From positions 1-64,000 of the forward strand of contig JAUMVT010000003.1 in NCBI GenBank assembly GCA_030529995.1: DNA of 64,000 nt, read 5' to 3'. The notes under the pieces were generated by a model, which worked only from the letters and a program-made list of their open reading frames with translations, ran no database searches and was not told the DNA's origin. This document shows, one piece after another, positions 17,640-25,484 of this stretch. The position numbers and the translations under genes were made by a program. Every line of letters starts with the position of its first letter. Position 1 is the first letter of the stretch. Source of the stretch: Clostridia bacterium. GTDB taxonomy: Bacteria > Bacillota > Clostridia > Christensenellales > Aristaeellaceae.

Positions 17640-17668
17640 ATTATACAGGATGTATAGATGAAAAACAA
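17640..17668 (-). promoter_or_regulatory. Promoter of 5'-nucleotidase copy 1
   Basis: Minus-strand TTGTTT and TATAAT with a 17-bp spacer, 50 bp upstream of the start at 17589. Confidence 0.65.
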
Positions 17669-17751
17669 GTGGAAGCAGGACTTTTTCGGAACATTTTTCT
17701 TTCTTTTTTCTTTTTCATCCGTTTGCAGGCAGCCATCTCCGTCTCGTCGCT

Positions 17752-17789
17752 TTTTCAAAAAGGCGAGACCTGCTTTTGCAAGCCCCGCC
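17752..17789 (-). terminator. Terminator of 5'-nucleotidase copy 2
   Basis: Minus-strand 12-bp stem with three G-U pairs (arms 17762-17773 and 17778-17789), AAAA loop, then five T, about 120 bp past the stop at 17911. The 321-bp gap between the two nucleotidase genes otherwise holds only the copy-1 promoter. Confidence 0.65.
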
Positions 17790-17910
17790 AATCCGGTTGT
17801 TATTTTGTCAGATGCGCCATAAAAAGTGGATTCCCTGTGCTGTGCTTCGGTTTTTTCCCGCAGGCACCCGTCTGACAGGCATTTCCCATCATTTCGAAAA
17901 AACGTACGGA

Positions 17911-19584
17911 TTATTTAGCCGGTGCCGTGGGCACAGCCACAATCCGTCCCTGGCCGTAGGGATTGGCATAGGCCTCCCCCACAACGCCGCCCAGGGTATC
18001 CACGATGTAGTCAATCAGCACCTGATTGTCCAGCTTCACGTTCTTCTTCACAACCTTGCAGCCATTGAACATGGACATGCCGCCGCCGCCGTTCAGCAGG
18101 GTGTGATCGTGACCGGCCAAGGTGTAGGTCTTGGTCAGATCCAGTGCTTCATCGCCAATCTTCACGTTCTTCACCCGATATTCTCCGCTGACACCGGTGA
18201 ACACGCCCTTGTCATCCATGGTGCAGGAAGACTTGATGTAGGTGTGAATTTCATAGCTCATGCCGGATACCTGCAGGAAGCTGCCGCACTCATTCGGCAC
18301 ATCCCGGGAAGCAAACTCCAGCGCATCCAGCAGCTGCTGACCAGTTACCTCCAGCACAAGGATCTGATTGCCGAAGGGATGCACCTTCATGATGTCGTTC
18401 AGGGTAATATCCCCGGCGGAAATCGAGGCACGAATGCCGCCGCCGTTCACGATGGCTACCTGCGCCCCGGTCTGATCCCGATAGGCGTCTGCGCACAAAT
18501 CACCCAGATTGGTTTCCGCATTGCGGATAATGCGGACAGGCGAACCGTTGGCATCCTTTGCTGTAGGATCGTTAATGGTCAAGTCCACCGCCGTCTTGGC
18601 AACCACCTTGGAAAGTTCCGCATTCAGTCCGTCCGTTGCGGCGGACACAGCCTTGGAAACCTCATTTTCAATGCCCAGAAGAGCCGGAGCAGAGGTGCTG
18701 TTGTGCCAGGTATACAGTCCGCAAGAGAGAGAACCGTCCTTGGCGGAAATGGTCACGTAGCCGATGCCTTCCAGCTTGGTGCCGCAGGCCGCACGGATCA
18801 CGTCCTTGCCATCCTTGTTCTTCATCACCAGCTGATCGGTGTCGTGGCTATGGCCGTCTACCAAGGCATCAATGCCGGTGGTATGGCCGAGCACATCCGC
18901 ATAGTTATAGGGAGAAGAAGAGGCTTCGTTGCCCAGGTGGGCGATGGCAATCACGTAGTCCGCACCGGCTTTCCGGGCATCGTCTGCCGCCGTCTGCACC
19001 GCTGCATAAAGCTTTTCGCCGGTGCCGTCCTCCATGAAGCTGTAAATGAAGTTGCCCTTGTCATCCTGGAAGTTTTTTGGCGTATCCTTGGTCAGGGTTT
19101 CCGGGGTGGTAATGCCGATGAAGCCGATCTTGACCCCTTCTACTTCTTTGATCACGTAAGCCGGAAACACCAGCTCCCCATTCTTGGTAAAGTTGCAGCT
19201 GATGTAGGGGAACTTCGCCTGCTTGGTCAGGTTCATGAAGTTCTCCATACCGTAGTCGTACTCATGGTTGCCGGGGATCGCCACGTCGTACCCCACCGTG
19301 TTCATCAGGTCGATGATAGCACTGCCGTGGGTCACCGTGCCCACAGGCTCCCCCTGAATGGCATCGCCGTCATCCACCAGCAGCACATTGTTGGTCTTGG
19401 CAAGCTGCTCTTTCACCGCATACAAACCCGCATAGCCAAAGCCTTGGTCAATGCCGCAGTGCACATCGCTGGTAAACAGGATGACCACGTCCTTGGTCAG
19501 CTTCGATGTGCTTTCTTCCGCCATGCCGGGCACAGCACACAGCAGCATGGCCAATGCTATCAACAGTGACAGCAGTTTTTTCAT
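17911..19584 (-). CDS. Secreted 5'-nucleotidase / UshA-like metallophosphoesterase (copy 2)
   Basis: Paralogue of the neighbouring copy, 557 residues with the same domain order: signal peptide (LLSLLIALAMLLCAVPGMA), metallophosphatase domain (FTSDVHCGID, DDGDAIQGEP, GNHEYDYG, DGHSHDTD) and C-terminal nucleotidase domain (NLGDLCADAYRDQTG, IVNGGGIR). All catalytic motifs are kept, so both copies look active. Differences cluster in the N-terminal leader and in surface positions. The ATG at 19584 is preferred because the GGAGG box is 9 bp upstream; an ATG at 19593 abuts the box directly. It has its own promoter (19629-19658). Confidence 0.92.
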   Translation of the reverse strand: MKKLLSLLIALAMLLCAVPGMAEESTSKLTKDVVILFTSDVHCGIDQGFGYAGLYAVKEQLAKTNNVLLVDDGDAIQGEPVGTVTHGSAIIDLMNTVGYDVAIPGNHEYDYGMENFMNLTKQAKFPYISCNFTKNGELVFPAYVIKEVEGVKIGFIGITTPETLTKDTPKNFQDDKGNFIYSFMEDGTGEKLYAAVQTAADDARKAGADYVIAIAHLGNEASSSPYNYADVLGHTTGIDALVDGHSHDTDQLVMKNKDGKDVIRAACGTKLEGIGYVTISAKDGSLSCGLYTWHNSTSAPALLGIENEVSKAVSAATDGLNAELSKVVAKTAVDLTINDPTAKDANGSPVRIIRNAETNLGDLCADAYRDQTGAQVAIVNGGGIRASISAGDITLNDIMKVHPFGNQILVLEVTGQQLLDALEFASRDVPNECGSFLQVSGMSYEIHTYIKSSCTMDDKGVFTGVSGEYRVKNVKIGDEALDLTKTYTLAGHDHTLLNGGGGMSMFNGCKVVKKNVKLDNQVLIDYIVDTLGGVVGEAYANPYGQGRIVAVPTAPAK

Positions 19585-19628
19585 TTTCCGCATCCTCCTA
19601 TTATGATTGAAATCACTGATGCTCGCCT

Positions 19629-19658
19629 ATTATACAACAATCGGCAAATAAATCGCAA
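19629..19658 (-). promoter_or_regulatory. Promoter of 5'-nucleotidase copy 2
   Basis: Minus-strand TTGCGA and TATAAT with an 18-bp spacer, 45 bp upstream of the start. Confidence 0.6.
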
Positions 19659-19779
19659 TGATAGGAACAGCAAGATCTTGTAAATCTTTTCTGATGGTTG
19701 CCGCTTGTTCATCGTCTGAAGCTTTGCAATCCATGGCTGGGAGCATTGGGAGCATTGGGCCTGACGCCATGTTTTTTTC

Positions 19780-19808
19780 TTGACAAGAGATAGCAACTTT
19801 CTTATAAT
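19780..19808 (+). promoter_or_regulatory. Strong sigma-A promoter of the amino-sugar operon
   Basis: Consensus TTGACA (19780-19785) and TATAAT (19803-19808) with a 17-bp spacer, 72 bp upstream of the GlcNAc-kinase-like gene. Confidence 0.85.
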
Positions 19809-19880
19809 ATAAAAGGAGTATATAAATCCCCTTGGTTTATTTGTTCGAGTACATGAAGAATGCGGAAGGAATAGAGCTCA

Positions 19881-20846
19881 ATGCGGAGTAAGTATCTTGT
19901 CGGTGTGGATGGCGGCGGGACGAAAACGATCGCCGTTGCCGCCAATGAATACGGTACGGTGCTGGCTGTGGAGCGGGGCGATGGGATTAACTACAATACC
20001 ATCGGCATGGAGCAGGCCAGAAGCAATCTGAAAGATATTCTCGATCGCCTGCAGGCGCGCATCAATGGCGAATGCGCAGAAGTCACGGTCGGCATGCCCG
20101 CCCTGGATATGCCTGCCGACCAGGAGTTGACATCTCTCTTTGCCGGCAGCAGCTTTGACGCGAACCTGCTTGACCTCCAATCCGATGCTTACATCACCCT
20201 CATGGGCTTCACACTGGGGAAGCCGGGCATGATCGTTATCTGCGGTACAGGCTCCATCCTGCTGATGGTGGACGAGCAGAAGCGTCAGCATGTCCGAGGC
20301 GGCTGGGGGTATCTGCTGGGCGATGCCGGGTCAGGCTATGCCTTGGCAATCGGTGGTCTTCAGGCCGCCATCAGGGAATGGGAAAATGTCGGCAGCAAAA
20401 CAGCGCTGTCCGAGGCGGCTATGACCCACTTTAAGTTGAGCCATCCCCGTGACCTGATCAACGTGGTGTATTCGCCTAAGTGTACGCAGGCCGAGATTGC
20501 CCAGTTCGGACGCATTGTGCTCAAATGCTGTGAAAGCGGCGACGAAGAGGCCATTCGTGTAACGAGGAGCAGCATGGCCGCCATTGCCGCCAATGCTGCG
20601 GAGATGATCAACCGCGTTCCCGAGGCCAATCAGGTAGGCATTTGGGGCAGCGTTTTGACCAATAACGCCTGTGCCAGAGAATTCTTTTCCAAAGAACTGC
20701 TCAGCCGCTGCCCTCAGGCGGTGATCATTCGCCCCGAATTTCCGCCGGAGCTGGGTGCGGTCATTCATTCCATGAGTAAACAGGGATCGCTCAGGGATGA
20801 AGCACTGAAAAATCTCAAGGAAAGCTATGCCGAACAGAAAGCATAA
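19881..20846 (+). CDS. BadF/BadG-type ATPase, N-acetylglucosamine kinase-like
   Basis: A 321-residue ASKHA-fold kinase of the BadF/BadG/BcrA/BcrD family, whose sugar-kinase members include eukaryotic-type N-acetylglucosamine kinase. The phosphate-1 loop VDGGGTKT (8-15), the second phosphate loop ICGTGSILL and the RGGWGYLLGDAGSGYALA adenosine/sugar region are present. It should phosphorylate an amino sugar such as GlcNAc in the cytoplasm. It is the first gene of a run that continues with a SIS protein, a ceramidase-like hydrolase and a ROK regulator, and lies near a GH20 hexosaminidase, which supports an amino-sugar substrate. Start ATG 19881 has an AAGGAA box. Confidence 0.82.
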   Translation: MRSKYLVGVDGGGTKTIAVAANEYGTVLAVERGDGINYNTIGMEQARSNLKDILDRLQARINGECAEVTVGMPALDMPADQELTSLFAGSSFDANLLDLQSDAYITLMGFTLGKPGMIVICGTGSILLMVDEQKRQHVRGGWGYLLGDAGSGYALAIGGLQAAIREWENVGSKTALSEAAMTHFKLSHPRDLINVVYSPKCTQAEIAQFGRIVLKCCESGDEEAIRVTRSSMAAIAANAAEMINRVPEANQVGIWGSVLTNNACAREFFSKELLSRCPQAVIIRPEFPPELGAVIHSMSKQGSLRDEALKNLKESYAEQKA

Positions 20847-20878
20847 GCAACCGATGAAAAGTAGAGGTGGACAACGCA

Positions 20879-21613
20879 ATGAGCGCCATTGACAAGTACT
20901 TTTCCAATTTGACCGAACTGCTTCACAAGGTACAGACAACCGAAGGCGGCAAAATGGAGGCGGCGGCACAGAAAATCGCCGACTGCGTTCTGCACGGCGG
21001 CATGGTTTACACCTTCGGAACAGGACACGGACATCTGCTGGCTCTGGAAATTTTCTATCGAGCCGGCGGTATGGTGCGTGTATGTCCCATTCTGGATGAA
21101 AAGCTGATGCTGCACTTATCCGCCAGCGAAAGCTCCATGTGGGAGCGGAAGGACGGCTTGGCGGCGGAACTGCTGGCACGTTATCCGGTCAAGGCAGGCG
21201 ATGTGCTGCTGGCCTTTTCCAATTCCGGCCGAAATGCCGTGCCTGTGGAGTTGGCGAAGCTTTTCCGTGAAAAGGGCGGCTACGTGATTGCGCTGACCAA
21301 CATGAACCACTCCGGCCAGGTGACGCCCAGAAACAAGCTGGGCAAGCGGCTGTTTGAAGAAGCGGATCTGGTGCTGGATAATGGCGGTGTGCTGGGTGAT
21401 GCGGCCATTCAAGGCAGCAACGGACGGATGGTAGGTTCGACGTCCACGGCCGTAGGTGCAGCCATGCTGCAGGCCATCGTCTCCCGTGTGGAGGAGATTG
21501 CCGGTGAGCGTGGGCAGGACATCGAGTTCTTCGCATCCAGCAACATCGATGGTGGAGACGAGATCAATGCTCGCTTCCTTGAAAAATACCGTGGAAAAAT
21601 TCAAAGCCTGTAA
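20879..21613 (+). CDS. SIS domain protein (UPF0309-type)
   Basis: A 244-residue sugar-isomerase-fold protein. The SIS phosphosugar-binding features are visible: YTFGTGHGHLLALEIFYRAGG near the N-terminus and LLAFSNSGRNAVPVELA in the second half. It resembles UPF0309 rather than MurNAc-6-phosphate etherase MurQ, which is longer. It probably binds or isomerises a phosphorylated amino sugar produced by the preceding kinase (inference). The ATG at 20879 lies 8 bp after GAGGTGG, so the in-frame GTG at 20867 is not used. Confidence 0.82.
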   Translation: MSAIDKYFSNLTELLHKVQTTEGGKMEAAAQKIADCVLHGGMVYTFGTGHGHLLALEIFYRAGGMVRVCPILDEKLMLHLSASESSMWERKDGLAAELLARYPVKAGDVLLAFSNSGRNAVPVELAKLFREKGGYVIALTNMNHSGQVTPRNKLGKRLFEEADLVLDNGGVLGDAAIQGSNGRMVGSTSTAVGAAMLQAIVSRVEEIAGERGQDIEFFASSNIDGGDEINARFLEKYRGKIQSL

Positions 21614-21649
21614 TAAGGATTTTGTTTCGTTCGGGGAGGCTTCTTGTAT

Positions 21650-22876
21650 ATGTTAGCAGGATTCGGAATTGCGGAAATGACGCCGCCGCTTGGCGTGGAG
21701 CTGGCCGGATACGGCTATTATCTGAAGCGATGCGCCCGGCAGGTGGACGATCCCACTTTTGCCCGTGCGCTCTATCTCCAGCAGGAGGATCAGCGCTATC
21801 TGCTGATTTGCTGCGACATTCTCGGGCTGAGTGCCCGCATTGCGGCGGATGTACGCACCGGTATGAAAGAAAAGTACGGTATTCCGCCGGAAAACGTGAC
21901 GCTGGTCAGCATCCATACCCATTCAGCTGCCGCCGCCGTTTACCATGAAGGTTGCGGTGCAGTCGACCCTGCGTACGTCCAGACAATCGTCCCTGCTATC
22001 ATCCGAGCCTGTGATGCGGCCGTGGCGGATGCAAAGCCTGTTTCTGTCCTGGGCTATTCCATGCACGAACTGGATGGAAACTTCATTTACAACCGTGCCT
22101 GCGATGCGGGACCTGTGGATCGCAATGTGCGCCGCTTTGCCATTGAGCGTGAGAACGGAAAAAACATCACGCTGTTTTCCTGTGCCTGCCACGGCGTATG
22201 CAACGGGAAGACCACGGGCATTTCAGCAGACTTTGCCGGCAACGCCTGCCGTGTGATGGCGGAGCAGGCGGACACACTGCCCATGTTTGTCAACGGCCTG
22301 TGCGGCGATATTGACCCTGTCCGTGTCCCGGACGCGGAACGGCTGCAGAACCGTCAACGCTTTGCAGAGACGATCGTCCGTGCCGCCCTTGCAGAAAAGC
22401 ATGCTTTGCCGCTGACTGTTAGCGGCGGCTGCCTGCATGAGGTACTGAAGCTGACCACCGTAACCTTGGACACGATCCATCAAATTGCCGATGCGCAGGT
22501 CAATCGAAATCAGAGTATCCCCGGTGGAGAAATCGTGGCTCGCATCTGGGAAAAGGAAATGACAGAGCGCTTCGATACCCTGTCCGATAAGGAGCCGATT
22601 CAGGTACATTATCTGAAGATCGGCGGCGTACCAATTGTTGCCCTGCCCTTTGAAGGCTTCACGGCCATCGGCAATCTCATCCGCGCACAGGTTGGGAACG
22701 ACCGTGCTGTCACGCTGGGCTGCGCCGACCAGCTGCTGGGCTATCTGCCGACGAAGGATGACATCCAGCGGGGCGCATATGCCGCATGGGAATCGGTATT
22801 TCTTTACAAGCGTCTGCCCATTTCCCCTGGTGAAGCGGAGCGGCTGGGCACCGAGATCGGGAAAGCGCTGCGGTAA
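21650..22876 (+). CDS. Neutral/alkaline ceramidase N-terminal-domain-like protein
   Basis: About 408 residues with the pattern of the neutral/alkaline non-lysosomal ceramidase N-terminal domain: GFGIAEMTPPLGVELAGYG at the start, the metal-binding VSIHTHSAA block, the ACHGVCNG segment (a possible zinc site) and NGLCGDIDPVR. Unlike classical ceramidases it has no signal peptide and lacks the C-terminal domain, so it should act in the cytoplasm. Small ceramidase-like proteins of this kind occur in bacterial sugar operons; amide or ester hydrolysis of a glycan substituent is a guess. ATG 21650 follows GGGGAGG by about 10 bp; a TTG at 21644 is an alternative start. Confidence 0.75.
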   Translation: MLAGFGIAEMTPPLGVELAGYGYYLKRCARQVDDPTFARALYLQQEDQRYLLICCDILGLSARIAADVRTGMKEKYGIPPENVTLVSIHTHSAAAAVYHEGCGAVDPAYVQTIVPAIIRACDAAVADAKPVSVLGYSMHELDGNFIYNRACDAGPVDRNVRRFAIERENGKNITLFSCACHGVCNGKTTGISADFAGNACRVMAEQADTLPMFVNGLCGDIDPVRVPDAERLQNRQRFAETIVRAALAEKHALPLTVSGGCLHEVLKLTTVTLDTIHQIADAQVNRNQSIPGGEIVARIWEKEMTERFDTLSDKEPIQVHYLKIGGVPIVALPFEGFTAIGNLIRAQVGNDRAVTLGCADQLLGYLPTKDDIQRGAYAAWESVFLYKRLPISPGEAERLGTEIGKALR

Positions 22877-22972
22877 AGCTTTTCCGTTCTGCTTAGTATC
22901 AAGACATGACCGCGCAATTCGGACGCCCCCTCGTTTATCGCCCACAACACGCTCTTAAGAAGGAGACTACTT

Positions 22973-24139
22973 ATGAAAACGATAGACCAGGTCAGCATCC
23001 GTCAGCAGAATGTGGCAAGTATTTGGGAAATGCTCAGTCTCCAGCCGCACCTGACGAGAAAAAAGTTGGCTGAAGGCACAAAGCTGAGCCTGATGACAGT
23101 AACAAACCTGATCGATTGCCTGGACAAGCAGCATGTGCTGGACTTTGAATGGGAAAAGCAGGCTGATTTGCCAGGCAGACGCTCTGCCGGGCGGCGTGCT
23201 GAGCTGATCAGCCTCTGCGACACCCGACATGCGTGGGTGGTCTTGGATTTGACAGACAGTCATTTCCGCTATTACGCCCTGACGCTGAATGCGCACCAGC
23301 TGCCATCCTCCTTTGTGTACGGGTACGATCAGCAGCTGGACTACAGCATCAATCTGACGGATTTCCTGCGTCAGGTTCGCACGGTCATCGACCAGGAGCA
23401 GAAACATCGGGAAATCCTAGGCATTGCGGTGGTCACCCCCGGCCCGTACGACGTGAGCCGGGACTGCATCCGCAACAAGCGTGTTCCGGAACTGAACAAG
23501 ATCTGCATTCGTGAACTGCTGCGCAAGGAAGTCGGCCTCTTCGATTACTTTGTGGATGAGGATGTGAAATTCTCCGTCCGCGCCTTCAGCGCCATGGCAA
23601 CAGGAAACGACAACGACATGCTGTATTATCTGTACATGGGGGAAGGCGTAGGCGGTGCTGCGCTGTACAACGGAACGGTGCTGCGCGGACGGAATGCCGT
23701 GGCCGGCGATGCGGCGCAGCTGCTGATGCCCAGTGGGAAAAGCTATGAATCCAGTCTTTCCATCAGAGCCTTTGCCGGCGCGTGCGGCATTGCGGATGAC
23801 CCCGACATGAACAGTGACCAGCTTCAGGCGGCTATCAACCGCTGTGCGCTGGAAAACCTTCCGGTCTATCAGGAAGCCCTTTTCCGTGCCGCCGATACAA
23901 CGAGCCGGATGCTGCACAATGTCATCTGGCTGCTGGATCCCACACGAATCATTTTGGATTGCCCCTTTATTCACCTGTATCAGGAGCAATTTATCAAGCA
24001 GGTGCGGACGAGGCTGTCTGCACTGCTGGGCAGCGATTTGGAGGCAGCAGAGATCCTTATTTCTCCGTATGAAATGCGAAGCGTGCTGCTGGGTGCCTCC
24101 CAGCTTCTCAGCAGAAAGTGGATCGACAGGGTCATTTAA
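22973..24139 (+). CDS. ROK family transcriptional regulator
   Basis: A 388-residue repressor-type ROK protein. Residues 8-75 form a winged helix-turn-helix (SIRQQNVASIWEMLSLQPHL, then LTRKKLAEGTKLSLMTVTNL); the rest is the sugar-kinase-like ROK domain (LGIAVVTPGPYD, YLYMGEGVGGAALYNGTVLRG). The usual zinc-binding Cys cluster of ROK kinases is absent, which favours a sensor over an active kinase. It should control the surrounding amino-sugar genes in response to an imported sugar or its phosphate. It is preceded by AAGGAGA and followed by a strong bidirectional terminator. Confidence 0.85.
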   Translation: MKTIDQVSIRQQNVASIWEMLSLQPHLTRKKLAEGTKLSLMTVTNLIDCLDKQHVLDFEWEKQADLPGRRSAGRRAELISLCDTRHAWVVLDLTDSHFRYYALTLNAHQLPSSFVYGYDQQLDYSINLTDFLRQVRTVIDQEQKHREILGIAVVTPGPYDVSRDCIRNKRVPELNKICIRELLRKEVGLFDYFVDEDVKFSVRAFSAMATGNDNDMLYYLYMGEGVGGAALYNGTVLRGRNAVAGDAAQLLMPSGKSYESSLSIRAFAGACGIADDPDMNSDQLQAAINRCALENLPVYQEALFRAADTTSRMLHNVIWLLDPTRIILDCPFIHLYQEQFIKQVRTRLSALLGSDLEAAEILISPYEMRSVLLGASQLLSRKWIDRVI

Positions 24140-24164
24140 GGAATCATTGAGCCGCTTGAACTTC

Positions 24165-24223
24165 AAAAAAACGCATAGGTGAAGCATCTCCCAATTCTTG
24201 GATTGCTTCGCCTATGCGTTTTT
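24165..24223. terminator. Bidirectional Rho-independent terminator
   Basis: Long inverted repeat (arms about 16 bp, 24170-24186 and 24204-24219) flanked by A-run and T-run; it lies between the convergent ROK and GHL10-type genes. Confidence 0.88.
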
Positions 24224-24236
24224 GTATGCTATGTTT

Positions 24237-25454
24237 TTACGCTTCTGTGTTCGTTCTCAGGTAAACAGGAAGCTCCTTGCCGTCCGCCGCAAAGGCCTGT
24301 ATGCATGAAGGTTCAAAGGCTGCGGGCAGAAGTGCTTTTTGTCCCGACTCGACGGAGACCTCAGCGGAATGTGTCTCGCCCTTGCCATGCAGAAGAAGGG
24401 AGGCGATGCCCTGCTTGGTCGGATTATACAGAGCGATATCCCCTGCTTCCTTCCAGGCGAGACAGCCTGCCCCCTCACGGAAAAGGCAGATACCGTCTGC
24501 CCCCTTGATGGCTTCGACAGCGGCCACATCCTTTTGCACGCTGAGGCCGCTTCCGCCCTCAAAGGCGTGAATACCGGTCACGGTATGCAGACCCCGCCGC
24601 ATGGTGCCGCTCGTCACCATCGCCACCCATTGCTCGTCCTCATCGTAGGAGCGGCTGTAGGCCATGGGCAGAGCAACGTCCACAATATCAGCCATGTCTG
24701 TGTAATGCTGTCCGTAGTGCAGGTCGGAAAAGGCAAGGTCATCGTAGGCACCCTCCGGCATCAGGGCGGCGCTGATTATGATATCCGGTTTCTCTTCCCT
24801 TGCAGCATCGGATAGGATGTGAGCAAAGACGCGTACGTTCAGCCGCCGTGCCTCTGCCAGCAGGCGCGCATCCCTATCCCCGCAGCGATAGCGGTTGAAG
24901 ATATAGGCTTCGTCCTTGTTATCGCCGACAAAGGTCTTGTCCATGATATGCCGGATGCGGCCGATATCCACGCCAAAGGCGGCGTACCGAGCCATATCCT
25001 CTTTGGACCAGCCGCAGATGACGCTGTTGTATCGGATATAGTCGAGATGCAGTCCGTCCACCGCGTAATGCTTTACCATGTGGCGGATGATTCTGCACAT
25101 ATACCGCTGATATTCACAGTCCGTGATGCTGACGATCCGTGCATGAGGGCCTGACAGGTAGTGATACAGTGCCCGCTCCGGATAAGCCGCGGCATAGGCC
25201 GCATCCCCGGCGGAGGTGAACCATGCATGCAGACGCTGACCATGGCTGTGCGCCGCATCCAAAGCCTCCTGCAGCAGGTCGCGGCCGGGCACGGTCTGCT
25301 TCGCTTCCGCATAGGGAAAAATCGTGCTGCCGTTCAATCCCTTTGTCAGTAGGTATACATCCGTAACGCCTGCATGGGCGCACATATCGAAAGTTTTTTC
25401 GACGCCGTTTTCAAGCAAGGAATCCGGCCACATCCAGACACCGAAAACACGCAT
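24237..25454 (-). CDS. GHL10-type putative glycoside hydrolase
   Basis: A 405-residue TIM-barrel protein of the GHL10/family-10-like group (YngK/DUF187 relatives). Features are FGVWMWPDS at the N-terminus, HGQRLHAWFT, and the family hallmark DGLHLDYIRYN (133-143). There is no signal peptide, unlike most exported GHL10 proteins, so it should act on imported material. One characterised relative, E. coli DigH (YddW), cleaves peptide-free peptidoglycan glycan strands, which makes an amino-sugar glycan a sensible but unproven substrate. It lies 30 bp downstream of the GH20 gene in the same operon. RBS CGGAGGG. Confidence 0.78.
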   Translation of the reverse strand: MRVFGVWMWPDSLLENGVEKTFDMCAHAGVTDVYLLTKGLNGSTIFPYAEAKQTVPGRDLLQEALDAAHSHGQRLHAWFTSAGDAAYAAAYPERALYHYLSGPHARIVSITDCEYQRYMCRIIRHMVKHYAVDGLHLDYIRYNSVICGWSKEDMARYAAFGVDIGRIRHIMDKTFVGDNKDEAYIFNRYRCGDRDARLLAEARRLNVRVFAHILSDAAREEKPDIIISAALMPEGAYDDLAFSDLHYGQHYTDMADIVDVALPMAYSRSYDEDEQWVAMVTSGTMRRGLHTVTGIHAFEGGSGLSVQKDVAAVEAIKGADGICLFREGAGCLAWKEAGDIALYNPTKQGIASLLLHGKGETHSAEVSVESGQKALLPAAFEPSCIQAFAADGKELPVYLRTNTEA

Positions 25455-25484
25455 GGTCTTCCCTCCGTCATCTTTTCTGCTGCC

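Noticed and set aside
20879..21613. SIS protein as MurNAc-6-phosphate etherase (MurQ)
   Set aside because: It is shorter than MurQ and shows UPF0309-type motifs; a MurQ call would overstate the muropeptide model.
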